Shown in pieces: positions 6,201 to 12,975 of a stretch of DNA of 14,454 nucleotides. How positions within the stretch are numbered: the first letter of the stretch is position 1; each line of letters starts with the position of its first letter. The DNA comes from JBFGCA01 sp041567315 (GTDB lineage: Bacteria; Acidobacteriota; Thermoanaerobaculia; Multivoradales; JAHEKO01): assembly GCA_041567315.1 (NCBI GenBank), contig JBFGCA010000120.1, positions 1-14,454 on the forward strand. The letters are read 5' to 3'. The translations under genes were made by a program, and so were the position numbers. Under the pieces are notes generated by a model. That model searched no databases, was not told the origin of the DNA, and saw only the letters and a program-made list of their open reading frames with translations.

Positions 6201-6955
6201 GCCGCGTCCTCGCCATCGCCAATCAGAAGGGGGGCGTCGGCAAGACGACGACCGCCATCAACCTCGGCGCGGCGCTGGCGGCGCTCGAGCAGCCCACGCT
6301 GGTGGTCGACTGCGATCCCCAGGCCAACGCCACCCGCGGCCTGGGGATAGCCGGCGAGGCGCCCCACCTCTACCACGTGCTCACCGGCCAGGCGGGGCTC
6401 GAGGAGGTGCTGCGGGCGACCGAGTTCCCGTATCTCGACCTGGTGCCGGCGGGCCGCGACCTGGTGGGCATCGAGGTCGAGTTCCCGGGCGTCGAGGGCT
6501 GGCAGCGGCGGCTGCGGCAGGTCCTGGAGCCGGTCCTCGGACGCTACCGGACGACGATCCTCGCCTGCCCGCCGTCGCTCGGCCATCTGACGGTCAGCGC
6601 GCTGGCCGCCGCCGACGGCGTGCTGGTCCCGCTGCAGTGCGAGTACTTCGCCCTGGAGGGGATCAGCGCGCTGGTGGCCACGGTGCGGAGGATCCAGGCC
6701 GGTCTCAACCCGCGCCTGGCGATCGCCGGCATCCTGCTGACCATGTTCGACGAGCGGACCAACCTGTCGCGGGACGTCGCCGCCGAGGTGCGGCGCCACT
6801 TCGCCGGCCAGGTCTACGAGACCGTAGTGCCCCGCAACGTGCGGCTCGCCGAAGCCCCCAGCTACGGCAAGCCGATCCTCCAGTACGACATCAAGAGCCG
6901 GGGCGCCGAGGCCTACATGGCGCTGGCCCGCGAGCTCCTGGAGCGGGCGGCGTGA
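6197..6955 (+). CDS. parA: Chromosome-partitioning ATPase ParA (Soj); Walker B Asp replaced
   Basis: ParA is a deviant Walker ATPase that forms DNA-bound dimers and drives ParB-parS separation. The 252-residue protein has the deviant Walker A KGGVGKTT (11-18, with signature Lys11), the Walker A' DCDPQAN (38-44, with Asp40), and the C-terminal segment VPRNVRLAEAPSYGKPI typical of chromosomal Soj/ParA. It lacks the N-terminal helix-turn-helix of plasmid ParA. The Walker B strand, normally IIIDCPPS, reads TILACPPS: Ala123 (GCC at 6563-6565) replaces the conserved Asp. The protein is otherwise intact, so a changed nucleotide cycle or a sequence error are both possible. The GTG start overlaps the rsmG stop, and its own stop overlaps parB (GTGA). 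Confidence 0.93.
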   Translation: MSRVLAIANQKGGVGKTTTAINLGAALAALEQPTLVVDCDPQANATRGLGIAGEAPHLYHVLTGQAGLEEVLRATEFPYLDLVPAGRDLVGIEVEFPGVEGWQRRLRQVLEPVLGRYRTTILACPPSLGHLTVSALAAADGVLVPLQCEYFALEGISALVATVRRIQAGLNPRLAIAGILLTMFDERTNLSRDVAAEVRRHFAGQVYETVVPRNVRLAEAPSYGKPILQYDIKSRGAEAYMALARELLERAA

Positions 6956-7797
6956 GCGCCCGCCGGCCGGGGCTGGGGCGCGGTCTCGATGCCCTGCTGA
7001 CCCCCGAGGCGCCGGCCGTCACCCGGCTGCCGCTCGACCGGCTCAAGCCCAACCGGCTGCAGCCGCGGGCCGACTTCGCAGAAGAGGGCCTGGCCGAGCT
7101 GGTCGAGTCGATCCGGGTCAGGGGCGTGGTGCAGCCGGTGGTGGTCACCCCGGCGCCCGACGGCAGCTATCTGATCGTCGCCGGCGAGCGGCGCTGGCGG
7201 GCGGCCCGGCGGGCGGGGCTCGACGAGGTGCCGGTGGTCGTCCGCGAGGTGGCCGGCGACCAGGAGCTGCTCGAGACCGCGCTGGTCGAGAACCTGCAGC
7301 GCACCGACCTCAACCCGATCGAGGAGGCCGAGGCCTACCGGGTGCTGGGCGAACGGTTCGGGCTCTCGCAGGAGGCCATCGCCCGGCAGGTGGGCAAGAG
7401 CCGCGCCGCGGTCGCCAACGCACTGCGGCTGCTGCGGCTACCGGCCGAGGTGCAGGAGCTGCTGCGCGACGGGCACCTCACCGCCGGCCAGGCGCGGCCG
7501 CTGCTGGCGCTGGCGGGCGAGGAGGCGCAGACCAAGCTGGCCCGGCGGGCGGTTCGCGAGGGACTGAGTGCGCGGCGCCTCGAGGCCCTCTCGTCGAGCG
7601 GCGGACGCCGCCGGGCCCCGGCGCGGCCGGCCGACCCGGACACCGCGGCGGCCGAGGAGCGCCTGACCCGGGCGCTCCAGACCCGGGTGAGGATCCGGCG
7701 GCGCGGAGCGGGCGGCGCGCTCCACGTCTCGTTTCATTCCGAGGAGGAGCTGATGCGGCTCTTCGAGCTGTTGATTCGTGCGGGAGGCAGACGATGA
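6952..7797 (+). CDS. parB: Chromosome-partitioning protein ParB (Spo0J)
   Basis: ParB binds parS, hydrolyses CTP, slides along DNA as a clamp and stimulates ParA. The 281-residue product starts with the ParA-binding box RPGLGRGLDALL (5-16). The N-terminal CTPase domain carries the C-motif GERRWRA (78-84) and ENLQR (113-117). A helix-turn-helix for parS recognition follows (about 137-160: LSQEAIARQVGKSRAAVANALRLL), and a C-terminal dimerisation region ends at FELLIRAGGRR. A low-complexity Ala/Arg/Pro linker (217-235) separates them. The GTG start overlaps the parA stop and the stop overlaps the bactofilin ATG. Two parS-like sites lie 1.7 kb upstream (5226-5302). Confidence 0.95.
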   Translation: MSARRPGLGRGLDALLTPEAPAVTRLPLDRLKPNRLQPRADFAEEGLAELVESIRVRGVVQPVVVTPAPDGSYLIVAGERRWRAARRAGLDEVPVVVREVAGDQELLETALVENLQRTDLNPIEEAEAYRVLGERFGLSQEAIARQVGKSRAAVANALRLLRLPAEVQELLRDGHLTAGQARPLLALAGEEAQTKLARRAVREGLSARRLEALSSSGGRRRAPARPADPDTAAAEERLTRALQTRVRIRRRGAGGALHVSFHSEEELMRLFELLIRAGGRR

Positions 7798-8189
7798 TCT
7801 TCAAAGCCAAAGGCGGACAGGGCGGCGACCTCAACGGCTTCCTCGACGCCGGGAGCCACATCCAGGGCGAGCTGCGCTTCGAGGACACCTTCCGCATCGA
7901 CGGCCGGGTGACCGGCAAGATCGTCTCCGAGGGCGACCTGGTGGTGGGGGAGCGGGGCGAGGTCGACGGCGAGATCTGCGTCGGGCGGGTGTTCGTGTCG
8001 GGGACGGTGCGGGGCTCGATCAAGGCCACCCGCCGGCTCGAGATCACCGCCGCCGGCCGGGTGCACGCCCGGCTGGACACGCCCTCGCTGGTGGTCGAGG
8101 ACGGCGCCCTGTTCCAGGGCGAGAGCGCAATGACCTCGCGGGCCGGCGAGCGGCCGCCCGCCGTCGTCCGCCGGCTGCCGGTCCACTAG
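7794..8189 (+). CDS. Bactofilin (polymer-forming cytoskeletal protein)
   Basis: Bactofilins are self-assembling beta-helical filament proteins. The 131-residue product has the DUF583-type core (about 13-115): a series of short Gly/Val-rich strands, with IDGRVTGKI, GEVDGEI, VSGTVRGSI and AAGRVHARL rungs, ending with GESAM. The N terminus is short and unstructured, and the C terminus is a basic tail. Its ATG overlaps the parB stop (ATGA, 7794-7797), so it is the third gene of a parAB operon. In Myxococcus, bactofilins scaffold the ParABS machinery near the poles; a similar role here is an inference from context. Its stop codon shares the CTAG at 8186-8189 with the convergent gene. Confidence 0.92.
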   Translation: MIFKAKGGQGGDLNGFLDAGSHIQGELRFEDTFRIDGRVTGKIVSEGDLVVGERGEVDGEICVGRVFVSGTVRGSIKATRRLEITAAGRVHARLDTPSLVVEDGALFQGESAMTSRAGERPPAVVRRLPVH

Positions 8190-10009
8190 TGTTCCGTGCG
8201 GTCCGGAGATTCGGCCGGCGCCGGACCGGGTTCCGCCGGAACGACCAGCGGGCCCGACAGGACCAGGGTCTCGTACGAGGGCACGAAGGCGAGGCTGTGG
8301 CCGGCGATGAAGGGGGCCGCGAAGACGCCGGTCAGCACCCGCCCGTCGAGGTCGCGGGCCACCGGAAAGCCGAGGGCGTACAGCAGGGTCGGCATCACGT
8401 CGACCAGCTCGGCCCGCTCGACGAAGACGCCGGCCGCGATCCCTTCGCCGGCGAGCAGCAGGACGCCGTCGGGCGGCCCGGCCGTCGAGCCTTCGAGCGA
8501 CCGTCCGGAGAGGTGGGCCAGTACCCGCCGCCAGCCCTCCGGGGCCTCGAACCCGTGGGCCGACACCACGGCCAGGATCCGCGGCCCGGGCCGCCGCGCC
8601 CACAGCTCGGCCAGGAAGTCGTCGAGGTGGCGGTAGTAGGCGGCCAGCAGCCGGGCGGCGCTCTGATAGGGCTCGCGCGGTGTGCCGGCGAACTGGACCG
8701 CCGCGTAGCCGCCGAACTGGCGGCGTGAGACCTCGGCCAGCCCTGGCAGCCGCAGGAAGACCGCCTGCACCTCGCGGCGCTGGTCGAGCAGGAAACCGGT
8801 CAGCGACTCGCGCCACAGATCGGCCACCAGCGCCTCGAGGGCGGCCAGCGGCAGCGGGCCGCCCGCCGGGGCCAGGATCGAGGGATCCACTTCGGACGCC
8901 CCGACCTTGAACAGCACGCCGCGCTCGGTGAGCTCGGCAGGTCGCGCGCTGGCGGCCGAGAACTCGCCCTCGAAGTACCGCTCGGAGAAGGTGAAGGCGC
9001 CCTCGGCGCGGGGCGGATGGCTCGCCGGCCAGCCGACGGCCCCGGCGGAAAGGCCCAGGCGGCCGAGGATCTCCCACAGCACCAGCGAGCTGCGCAGCTC
9101 GGCGCTCACCCGCTCCGACCGCTCGCCGAAGGTGCCCCAGGCGGCGAATCCCAGCCGCTCGGGCACCAGCCGCAGGACGGCGTTCGCCGCCAGCGGACCG
9201 CCCGGGTAGACCCGCTCGCCGAAGATGCCGTGCTTGTAGGGCAGCTTGCCGGTGGCAACCGTCGTCCACAGCGCCGCGCCGCGGGGCGGCGAGAAGCTCC
9301 GCAGGCGCGCGTAGGCGCCGGTCTCGACGAGCCGTGCGAAGAAGGGCAGGCGGCCGGTGCGGGCCAGCGGCAGGATGACGTCGAGGGTGGCGCCGTCGAT
9401 GCCCACCACGTAGAGCGTGGGGCGGGGGCCGCGCTCGACCAGCGACGGGAGCGGCGCCGGCTCGGGTCGCGGCTTGAAGGCCTCGCGCCGCTCGCCCACC
9501 ACCCACACCGCGGCCAGCGCCATCAGCGCCAGGCCGACGGTGCTGCGCACCCCGTAGGTGCGACGCTGCAGGGTGTGGAGCAGCGCGGTGTAGAAGACGG
9601 CGAGGGTCAGCAGGCTGAGCCAGAAGGCGGCCTTGATGATCCGCACGTTGATCCCCGGCGGCAGGTAGTAGGAATACCGCGACGCCACCAGCCACCCGCC
9701 GCCGGCGGCGAGCGCCAGGACCACGGTGAGCGCCCAGGGCAGCGCCCGGCGGCAGCGCTCCGGCCGCCGCCAGGTCCACGGGGTCAGGAGCAGGAACGAG
9801 GCCATGGCCAGCAGGCCGCCGTAGAGCAGTCCGCCTCGCAGCAACGGTCCCGGGCCGAACGGCAGGTCGGGGTTGAGGAAGAAGAGAAAGCCGGTCAGCA
9901 GCGGGCCGGCCAGCAGCCCGGGCAGGAAATTGAGCAGCAGCGCCGGGGGCGATCGGTGACGGTCGGCGCCGCTTTCGGCCGGCAGCGGGCTCAGGGGCTG
10001 CAACTCCAC
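8186..10009 (-). CDS. Membrane alkaline-phosphatase-superfamily protein, probable pseudoenzyme
   Basis: The 607-residue protein has about five N-terminal transmembrane helices (near 24-46, 56-76, 90-110, 127-146, 155-172) and a large C-terminal domain of the alkaline phosphatase / type I phosphodiesterase fold (about 198-570), likely periplasmic. Fold landmarks are clear: VVGIDGATLDVI (201-212), LWTTVATGKLPYKHGI (247-262), YYRHLDDFL (458-466) and DVMPTLLYALGFP (537-549). By eye, active-site residues are missing: the Ser/Thr nucleophile position is Gly244; the D-x3-H pair is Ala425 and Arg429; SDHGF reads SAHGF (Ala484); the late metal His is Thr509. Asp205, Asp537 and His485 remain. It may be a structural or binding protein. 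Starts at GTG (10009); divergent from pyrD. Confidence 0.8.
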   Translation of the reverse strand: MELQPLSPLPAESGADRHRSPPALLLNFLPGLLAGPLLTGFLFFLNPDLPFGPGPLLRGGLLYGGLLAMASFLLLTPWTWRRPERCRRALPWALTVVLALAAGGGWLVASRYSYYLPPGINVRIIKAAFWLSLLTLAVFYTALLHTLQRRTYGVRSTVGLALMALAAVWVVGERREAFKPRPEPAPLPSLVERGPRPTLYVVGIDGATLDVILPLARTGRLPFFARLVETGAYARLRSFSPPRGAALWTTVATGKLPYKHGIFGERVYPGGPLAANAVLRLVPERLGFAAWGTFGERSERVSAELRSSLVLWEILGRLGLSAGAVGWPASHPPRAEGAFTFSERYFEGEFSAASARPAELTERGVLFKVGASEVDPSILAPAGGPLPLAALEALVADLWRESLTGFLLDQRREVQAVFLRLPGLAEVSRRQFGGYAAVQFAGTPREPYQSAARLLAAYYRHLDDFLAELWARRPGPRILAVVSAHGFEAPEGWRRVLAHLSGRSLEGSTAGPPDGVLLLAGEGIAAGVFVERAELVDVMPTLLYALGFPVARDLDGRVLTGVFAAPFIAGHSLAFVPSYETLVLSGPLVVPAEPGPAPAESPDRTEH

Positions 10010-10034
10010 TCGGGCGTTCGGGCCGCCGGGGCTC

Positions 10035-10043
10035 TGCTACAGT
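10035..10043 (+). promoter_or_regulatory. Possible extended -10 promoter of pyrD
   Basis: TGcTACAGT is an extended -10 element in the divergent gap between the phosphatase-fold gene and pyrD. It overlaps the only canonical pyrD start (GTG at 10042). If it is the promoter, the transcript starts near 10050 and translation must begin further down, which favours a CTG at 10120. No strong -35 is visible. Confidence 0.35.
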
Positions 10044-11211
10044 GCGGCCGCGCCGGCCTCGACCCTCATCGAGCGTAACGCAACTCGAGGCGGGCCCGCG
10101 TGCTCCGCGGGGGGCCCGACTGATCGACGCCGTCTTCCACCGGCTGCTCCAGCGCCTCGATCCCGAGCGGGCCCACTCACTGGCGCTCGCCGCCCTGCGG
10201 CTGACCCAGGCCCTCCGGCCGCTGCGGACCGCGCTCGAGCGCCGTTATCGCCTGGACGAGCCCCGCCTCGGCCAGCAGCTGCTGGGCCTCGAGTTCGGCA
10301 GCCCGGTGGGTCTGGCGGCGGGTTACGACAAGAACGCCGTGGTGATCGGCGCTCTGCCGGCGCTCGGGTTCGGCTTTCTCGAGGTCGGCACGGTGACGCC
10401 GCTGGCGCAGCCCGGCAACCCGCGGCCGCGGCTGTTCCGATATCCGGCCGCGCGGTCGCTCGAGAACCGGATGGGCTTCAACAACCAGGGCATGGAGGCC
10501 GTCGGCCGCCGGCTGGCGCGCGGCTGGCCGGCCGCCGTGCCGGTGGGAGTCAACCTGGGGAAGAACCGCGCCACCCCGCAGGACGGCGCGCACGCCGACT
10601 ACGCGGCGCTGCTCGCCCACTTCGCGTGCTGGTGCGACTACCTGGTGATCAACGTCTCCTCGCCCAACACCCCGCGGCTGCGCGAGCTCGAGAGCCGGCA
10701 GTCGCTCGGCTGGCTGGTCGGCACCGGCCGCCGGCTCGCCGCCAGACCCCTGCTCGTCAAGCTGTCGCCCGACCTCGAGCCCGATCGCGCCGTGGAGCTG
10801 GCCGAAGCCGCGGTCGACGCCGGCGCCGCCGGCGTGGTGCTGACCAACACCACCACCGACTACTCGCTGCTCCCCGGGGCCCGCGCCGTGGGAGGGCTGA
10901 GCGGCGCCGTGCTCCGCGAGCGCAGCTTCGCGTTGCTCCAGGCGGTGGCGGGCGAGCTGTTCGGCCGCTGCCTGCTGATCAGCGTCGGCGGCGTCGACTC
11001 GGCGGCGGAGGCCTACCGCCGGCTGCGGGCCGGCGCCTCGCTGGTCCAGATCTACACCGCGCTGGTCTTCGAGGGCCCGGGTCTGGTCCGCCGCATCAAC
11101 GAGGGGCTGGTGGGCCTGCTCGACCGCGACCGACTGGCCGGGATCGGCGAGGCGGTGGGGGCCGACCTGCGCCAGGCGGCGCCGGCCGGGGCGGGGGCCG
11201 ATGGTGGTTGA
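10042..11211 (+). CDS. pyrD: Dihydroorotate dehydrogenase (quinone), class 2
   Basis: Class 2 PyrD is a membrane-associated flavoenzyme that oxidises dihydroorotate to orotate with quinone, in pyrimidine synthesis. The class 2 N-terminal helix region is visible (FHRLLQRLDPERAHSLAL). FMN and substrate segments are present: GLAAGYDKNA (90-99), NRMGFNNQG (142-150), GVNLGKNRATP (169-179), and VINVSSPNTPRLRELES, with the catalytic Ser of class 2 enzymes. Also present are VLTNTTTDY and the phosphate-binding ISVGGVDSAAEAYRRLRAGA. GTG at 10042 gives 389 residues with an odd Arg/Pro-rich 26-residue N terminus. CTG at 10120, with a GGGGGG run upstream (10109-10114), gives a normal-length 363-residue protein and may be the true start. 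The end overlaps pyrF by 11 bases. Confidence 0.92.
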   Translation: MRPRRPRPSSSVTQLEAGPRAPRGARLIDAVFHRLLQRLDPERAHSLALAALRLTQALRPLRTALERRYRLDEPRLGQQLLGLEFGSPVGLAAGYDKNAVVIGALPALGFGFLEVGTVTPLAQPGNPRPRLFRYPAARSLENRMGFNNQGMEAVGRRLARGWPAAVPVGVNLGKNRATPQDGAHADYAALLAHFACWCDYLVINVSSPNTPRLRELESRQSLGWLVGTGRRLAARPLLVKLSPDLEPDRAVELAEAAVDAGAAGVVLTNTTTDYSLLPGARAVGGLSGAVLRERSFALLQAVAGELFGRCLLISVGGVDSAAEAYRRLRAGASLVQIYTALVFEGPGLVRRINEGLVGLLDRDRLAGIGEAVGADLRQAAPAGAGADGG

Positions 11212-11920
11212 CGGATCCCGCGGTCCGCTCGACCGCGTGGCGGTGGCGCTCGACACCGCCGACCGCGGGCAGTTCCGGCGCTGGTGCGCGTTCTTCGGGC
11301 CTCGCGTCGGGGTGCTCAAGGTCGGGCTCGAGGCCTTCGTCCGCTGGGGACCGGCGGCGGTCGAGGAGGCCCGCTCGGCCGCCCGGCGGGTGTTCCTGGA
11401 CCTCAAGCTGCACGACATCCCGCGCACCGTCGCCGGGGCAACGGCGGCGGCGGCGCGGCTGGGCGTCGACCTGCTCACCGTCCACGCCGGTGGCGGCCCG
11501 CAGATGCTGCGGGCGGCCCGCGAGGCGGCGGGCGGGCGGCTCGAGCTGCTGGCGGTCACGCTGCTCACCCACCTGGACCTTGCCGACCTCGAGGCCCTGG
11601 AGCTGCCGGGAGCGCCGCACCGCCGGGTCGAGCACTGGGCCGCGCTGGCGCGCCGCGCGGGCTGCGCCGGCGCCGTCTGCTCGCCGCTGGAGGTGGCGGC
11701 GCTGCGGGCGCGGCTCGAGCGGCCGTTCCTGCTGGTGACCCCTGGGGTGCGTCCGGCGGGCGCGGTCGCCGGCGACGATCAACGGCGGGTGGCGACCCCG
11801 GCGGCGGCGCTTGCCGCCGGCGCCGACCTGCTGGTCATCGGCCGGCCGCTGACCGCGGCCGCCGACCGCGAGGCCGCCCTCGAAGCACTGCGCGAGGAAC
11901 TCTCGGCCGCCACGGCCTGA
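11201..11920 (+). CDS. pyrF: Orotidine 5'-phosphate decarboxylase
   Basis: PyrF decarboxylates OMP to UMP, the last step of de novo pyrimidine synthesis. The 239-residue TIM-barrel protein has the signature FLDLKLHDIPRTV (65-77) with catalytic Asp67, Lys69 and Asp72, the early VALDT strand (15-19), and the phosphate-binding end VTPGVRP...GDDQRRVATPAAAL...VIGRPLT. Length is normal for the PyrF type 1 family. The ATG at 11201 lies inside the end of pyrD (11-base overlap), so the two pathway steps are coupled in one operon. It converges on the ribbon-helix-helix gene, 38 bases between stops. Confidence 0.96.
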   Translation: MVVDGSRGPLDRVAVALDTADRGQFRRWCAFFGPRVGVLKVGLEAFVRWGPAAVEEARSAARRVFLDLKLHDIPRTVAGATAAAARLGVDLLTVHAGGGPQMLRAAREAAGGRLELLAVTLLTHLDLADLEALELPGAPHRRVEHWAALARRAGCAGAVCSPLEVAALRARLERPFLLVTPGVRPAGAVAGDDQRRVATPAAALAAGADLLVIGRPLTAAADREAALEALREELSAATA

Positions 11921-11958
11921 CGGCCCCCAGCGGAGGCCCAGACGGCGGACCGGGCGGG

Positions 11959-12153
11959 TCAGTCCTCGATGGCGAGGAACCTGCGCAGCGCCTCGCGGAC
12001 GATCGAGGCCTCGCTGCGGTACTCGTCGTAGGCGGCTTTGCGCAGAGCGACCGCCTCGTCGGCGTTGAGCCAGACGGTTTTCTTGACCTGGCCGTGCTGG
12101 CGGGTGGTGTGCCCGCCGCGAGGGCCAAGCTCCTGCTTGCCCTTGCCCACCAT
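11959..12153 (-). CDS. Ribbon-helix-helix (CopG/Arc-type) DNA-binding protein
   Basis: The 64-residue product ends in a ribbon-helix-helix domain (about 23-62). The strand KKTVWLNADEA pairs across the dimer and inserts in the major groove, followed by helix EAVALRKAAYDEY and helix SEASIVREALRRFLAI. The basic N-terminal 22 residues are poorly structured. I chose ATG at 12153; a TTG at 12183 extends it by 10 residues but lies inside a likely promoter (TAGAAT read on the minus strand, 12188-12183). It is divergent from the unknown 109-residue gene, with a 63-base gap, so autoregulation of both is plausible. No partner toxin is recognisable. Confidence 0.82.
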   Translation of the reverse strand: MVGKGKQELGPRGGHTTRQHGQVKKTVWLNADEAVALRKAAYDEYRSEASIVREALRRFLAIED

Positions 12154-12192
12154 GATCAGCTTACTCAGGCCTGTATTCCGCAATTCTAGACC

Positions 12193-12203
12193 TATGGTAG
12201 GGT
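12193..12203 (+). promoter_or_regulatory. Possible -10 region for the 109-residue gene
   Basis: TATGGT (12193-12198) and the overlapping TAGGGT (12198-12203) lie 13-18 bases before the ATG at 12217, in a locally AT-richer gap. No Shine-Dalgarno stands before that ATG, so the transcript may have little or no leader. The gap also holds CAGGCCTG (12166-12173), an 8-bp palindrome that could be an operator. Confidence 0.3.
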
Positions 12204-12216
12204 CGGCGTCGCGCCA

Positions 12217-12546
12217 ATGGCCGTCGAAGCCAGCCCGGCCGCGCTCGAAGCCGGCCGTCGCCTGCAGCGCGCGGTTCGGGTGGCGGTGGCCGAGCTGCGG
12301 GCGGTGCGGGAGCGCCTGCTCTACGATCTGGCCGAGGTGGCGCCGGCGCCGCCGCCGCTGGTGGACGGCCGGCCGGCGGGTTGTGACTTGGTGGAGTGGG
12401 TCCGTGACCGGGTCGAAGACACCTGCCTCAAGGGCAGCCTCGCGGATGCCATCCGCGAGCTCGAGCTCGAGGTCACCATCGACCAGCTGAGCCGGCTGGC
12501 CGACTACTGGCGCGAGGTCTGGGGGGACGCGGGCAGCGAGGACTGA
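12217..12546 (+). CDS. Hypothetical helical protein, 109 residues
   Basis: I do not recognise this protein. It is predicted soluble and mostly helical. An Ala/Arg/Leu-rich amphipathic stretch (about 6-42) is followed by a Pro-rich break (APAPPPLVDGRP), a short VEWVRDRVEDTC helix, and a C-terminal helix pair (SLADAIRELELEV, DQLSRLADYWREVW), ending with an acidic tail. No signal peptide, membrane segment or catalytic motif is visible. Codon use and GC match the neighbours, which supports a real gene. No ribosome binding site precedes the ATG. It is divergent from the ribbon-helix-helix gene, and its stop lies within a palindrome shared with the convergent gene downstream. Confidence 0.65.
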   Translation: MAVEASPAALEAGRRLQRAVRVAVAELRAVRERLLYDLAEVAPAPPPLVDGRPAGCDLVEWVRDRVEDTCLKGSLADAIRELELEVTIDQLSRLADYWREVWGDAGSED

Positions 12547-12559
12547 GCGGGCCGCTCAG
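12543..12559. terminator. 17-bp palindrome spanning two convergent stop codons
   Basis: CTGAGCGGGCCGCTCAG has 8-base arms around one central base (12551). It contains TGA of the upstream plus-strand gene (12544-12546) and, in reverse, the TGA of the minus-strand gene (12556-12558). It could form a 7-bp hairpin in either transcript and act as a bidirectional transcription block, but no T run follows, so a Rho-independent terminator is not established. Confidence 0.35.
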
Positions 12560-12960
12560 ATGATGAACACCGGCCGGTCGATGCGATGGTCGAAGGTCCA
12601 GCGGTAGGTGTAGAAGGGAAACTCCAGCTCCACGGTGTAGCGGCAGCGCATGACCACCCGGCCGCCGCGTTTTTCGAGGGTCACGTCCTGGGGGCGCACC
12701 GGCAGGTCGAGCGACTCCGCCCGCTCGACGATCCGGCGGCGCAGCACCTCGGTGCCGGTGTTGCCCGCGTAGCGCGCCTGGTCCTCCATGTAGTCGTAGA
12801 GCTGGGCGCTCGCCACCTTGACCGGCACCGCCTTGACCGCGATCAGCACGAACACCGCGAGGACGGCGAGCCACAGCACGCAGCCGAGCTTGCCCTGGCC
12901 CCGGGCGGGCGCAGCGCTCCCCGACCGCGACCGCCGACCCCTGACGACCTGTCGAGCCAT
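12556..12960 (-). CDS. Small single-pass membrane protein, DUF4845-like
   Basis: The 134-residue protein has a basic N terminus, one transmembrane segment (about 25-45: KLGCVLWLAVLAVFVLIAVKAVPV) and an extracytoplasmic alpha/beta domain (46-134) ending in the strands VVMRCRYTVELEFPFYTYRWTFDHRI. This resembles DUF4845 proteins, which in many proteobacteria lie between lepB and rnc. Here it follows lepB by 15 bases on the same strand, consistent with that context. Function of the family is unknown. The identification is by eye and moderate. Confidence 0.68.
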   Translation of the reverse strand: MARQVVRGRRSRSGSAAPARGQGKLGCVLWLAVLAVFVLIAVKAVPVKVASAQLYDYMEDQARYAGNTGTEVLRRRIVERAESLDLPVRPQDVTLEKRGGRVVMRCRYTVELEFPFYTYRWTFDHRIDRPVFII

Positions 12961-12975
12961 TAGCTGTGGGCGAGT

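Noticed and set aside
8186..9779. Long open frames on both strands opposite or beside the phosphatase-fold gene
   Set aside because: They are low-complexity shadows; the 607-residue frame has membrane helices and recognisable fold motifs.
11959..12546. Toxin-antitoxin operon
   Set aside because: The two genes are divergent rather than tandem, and the 109-residue protein shows no ParE, RelE, MazF or PIN motif.
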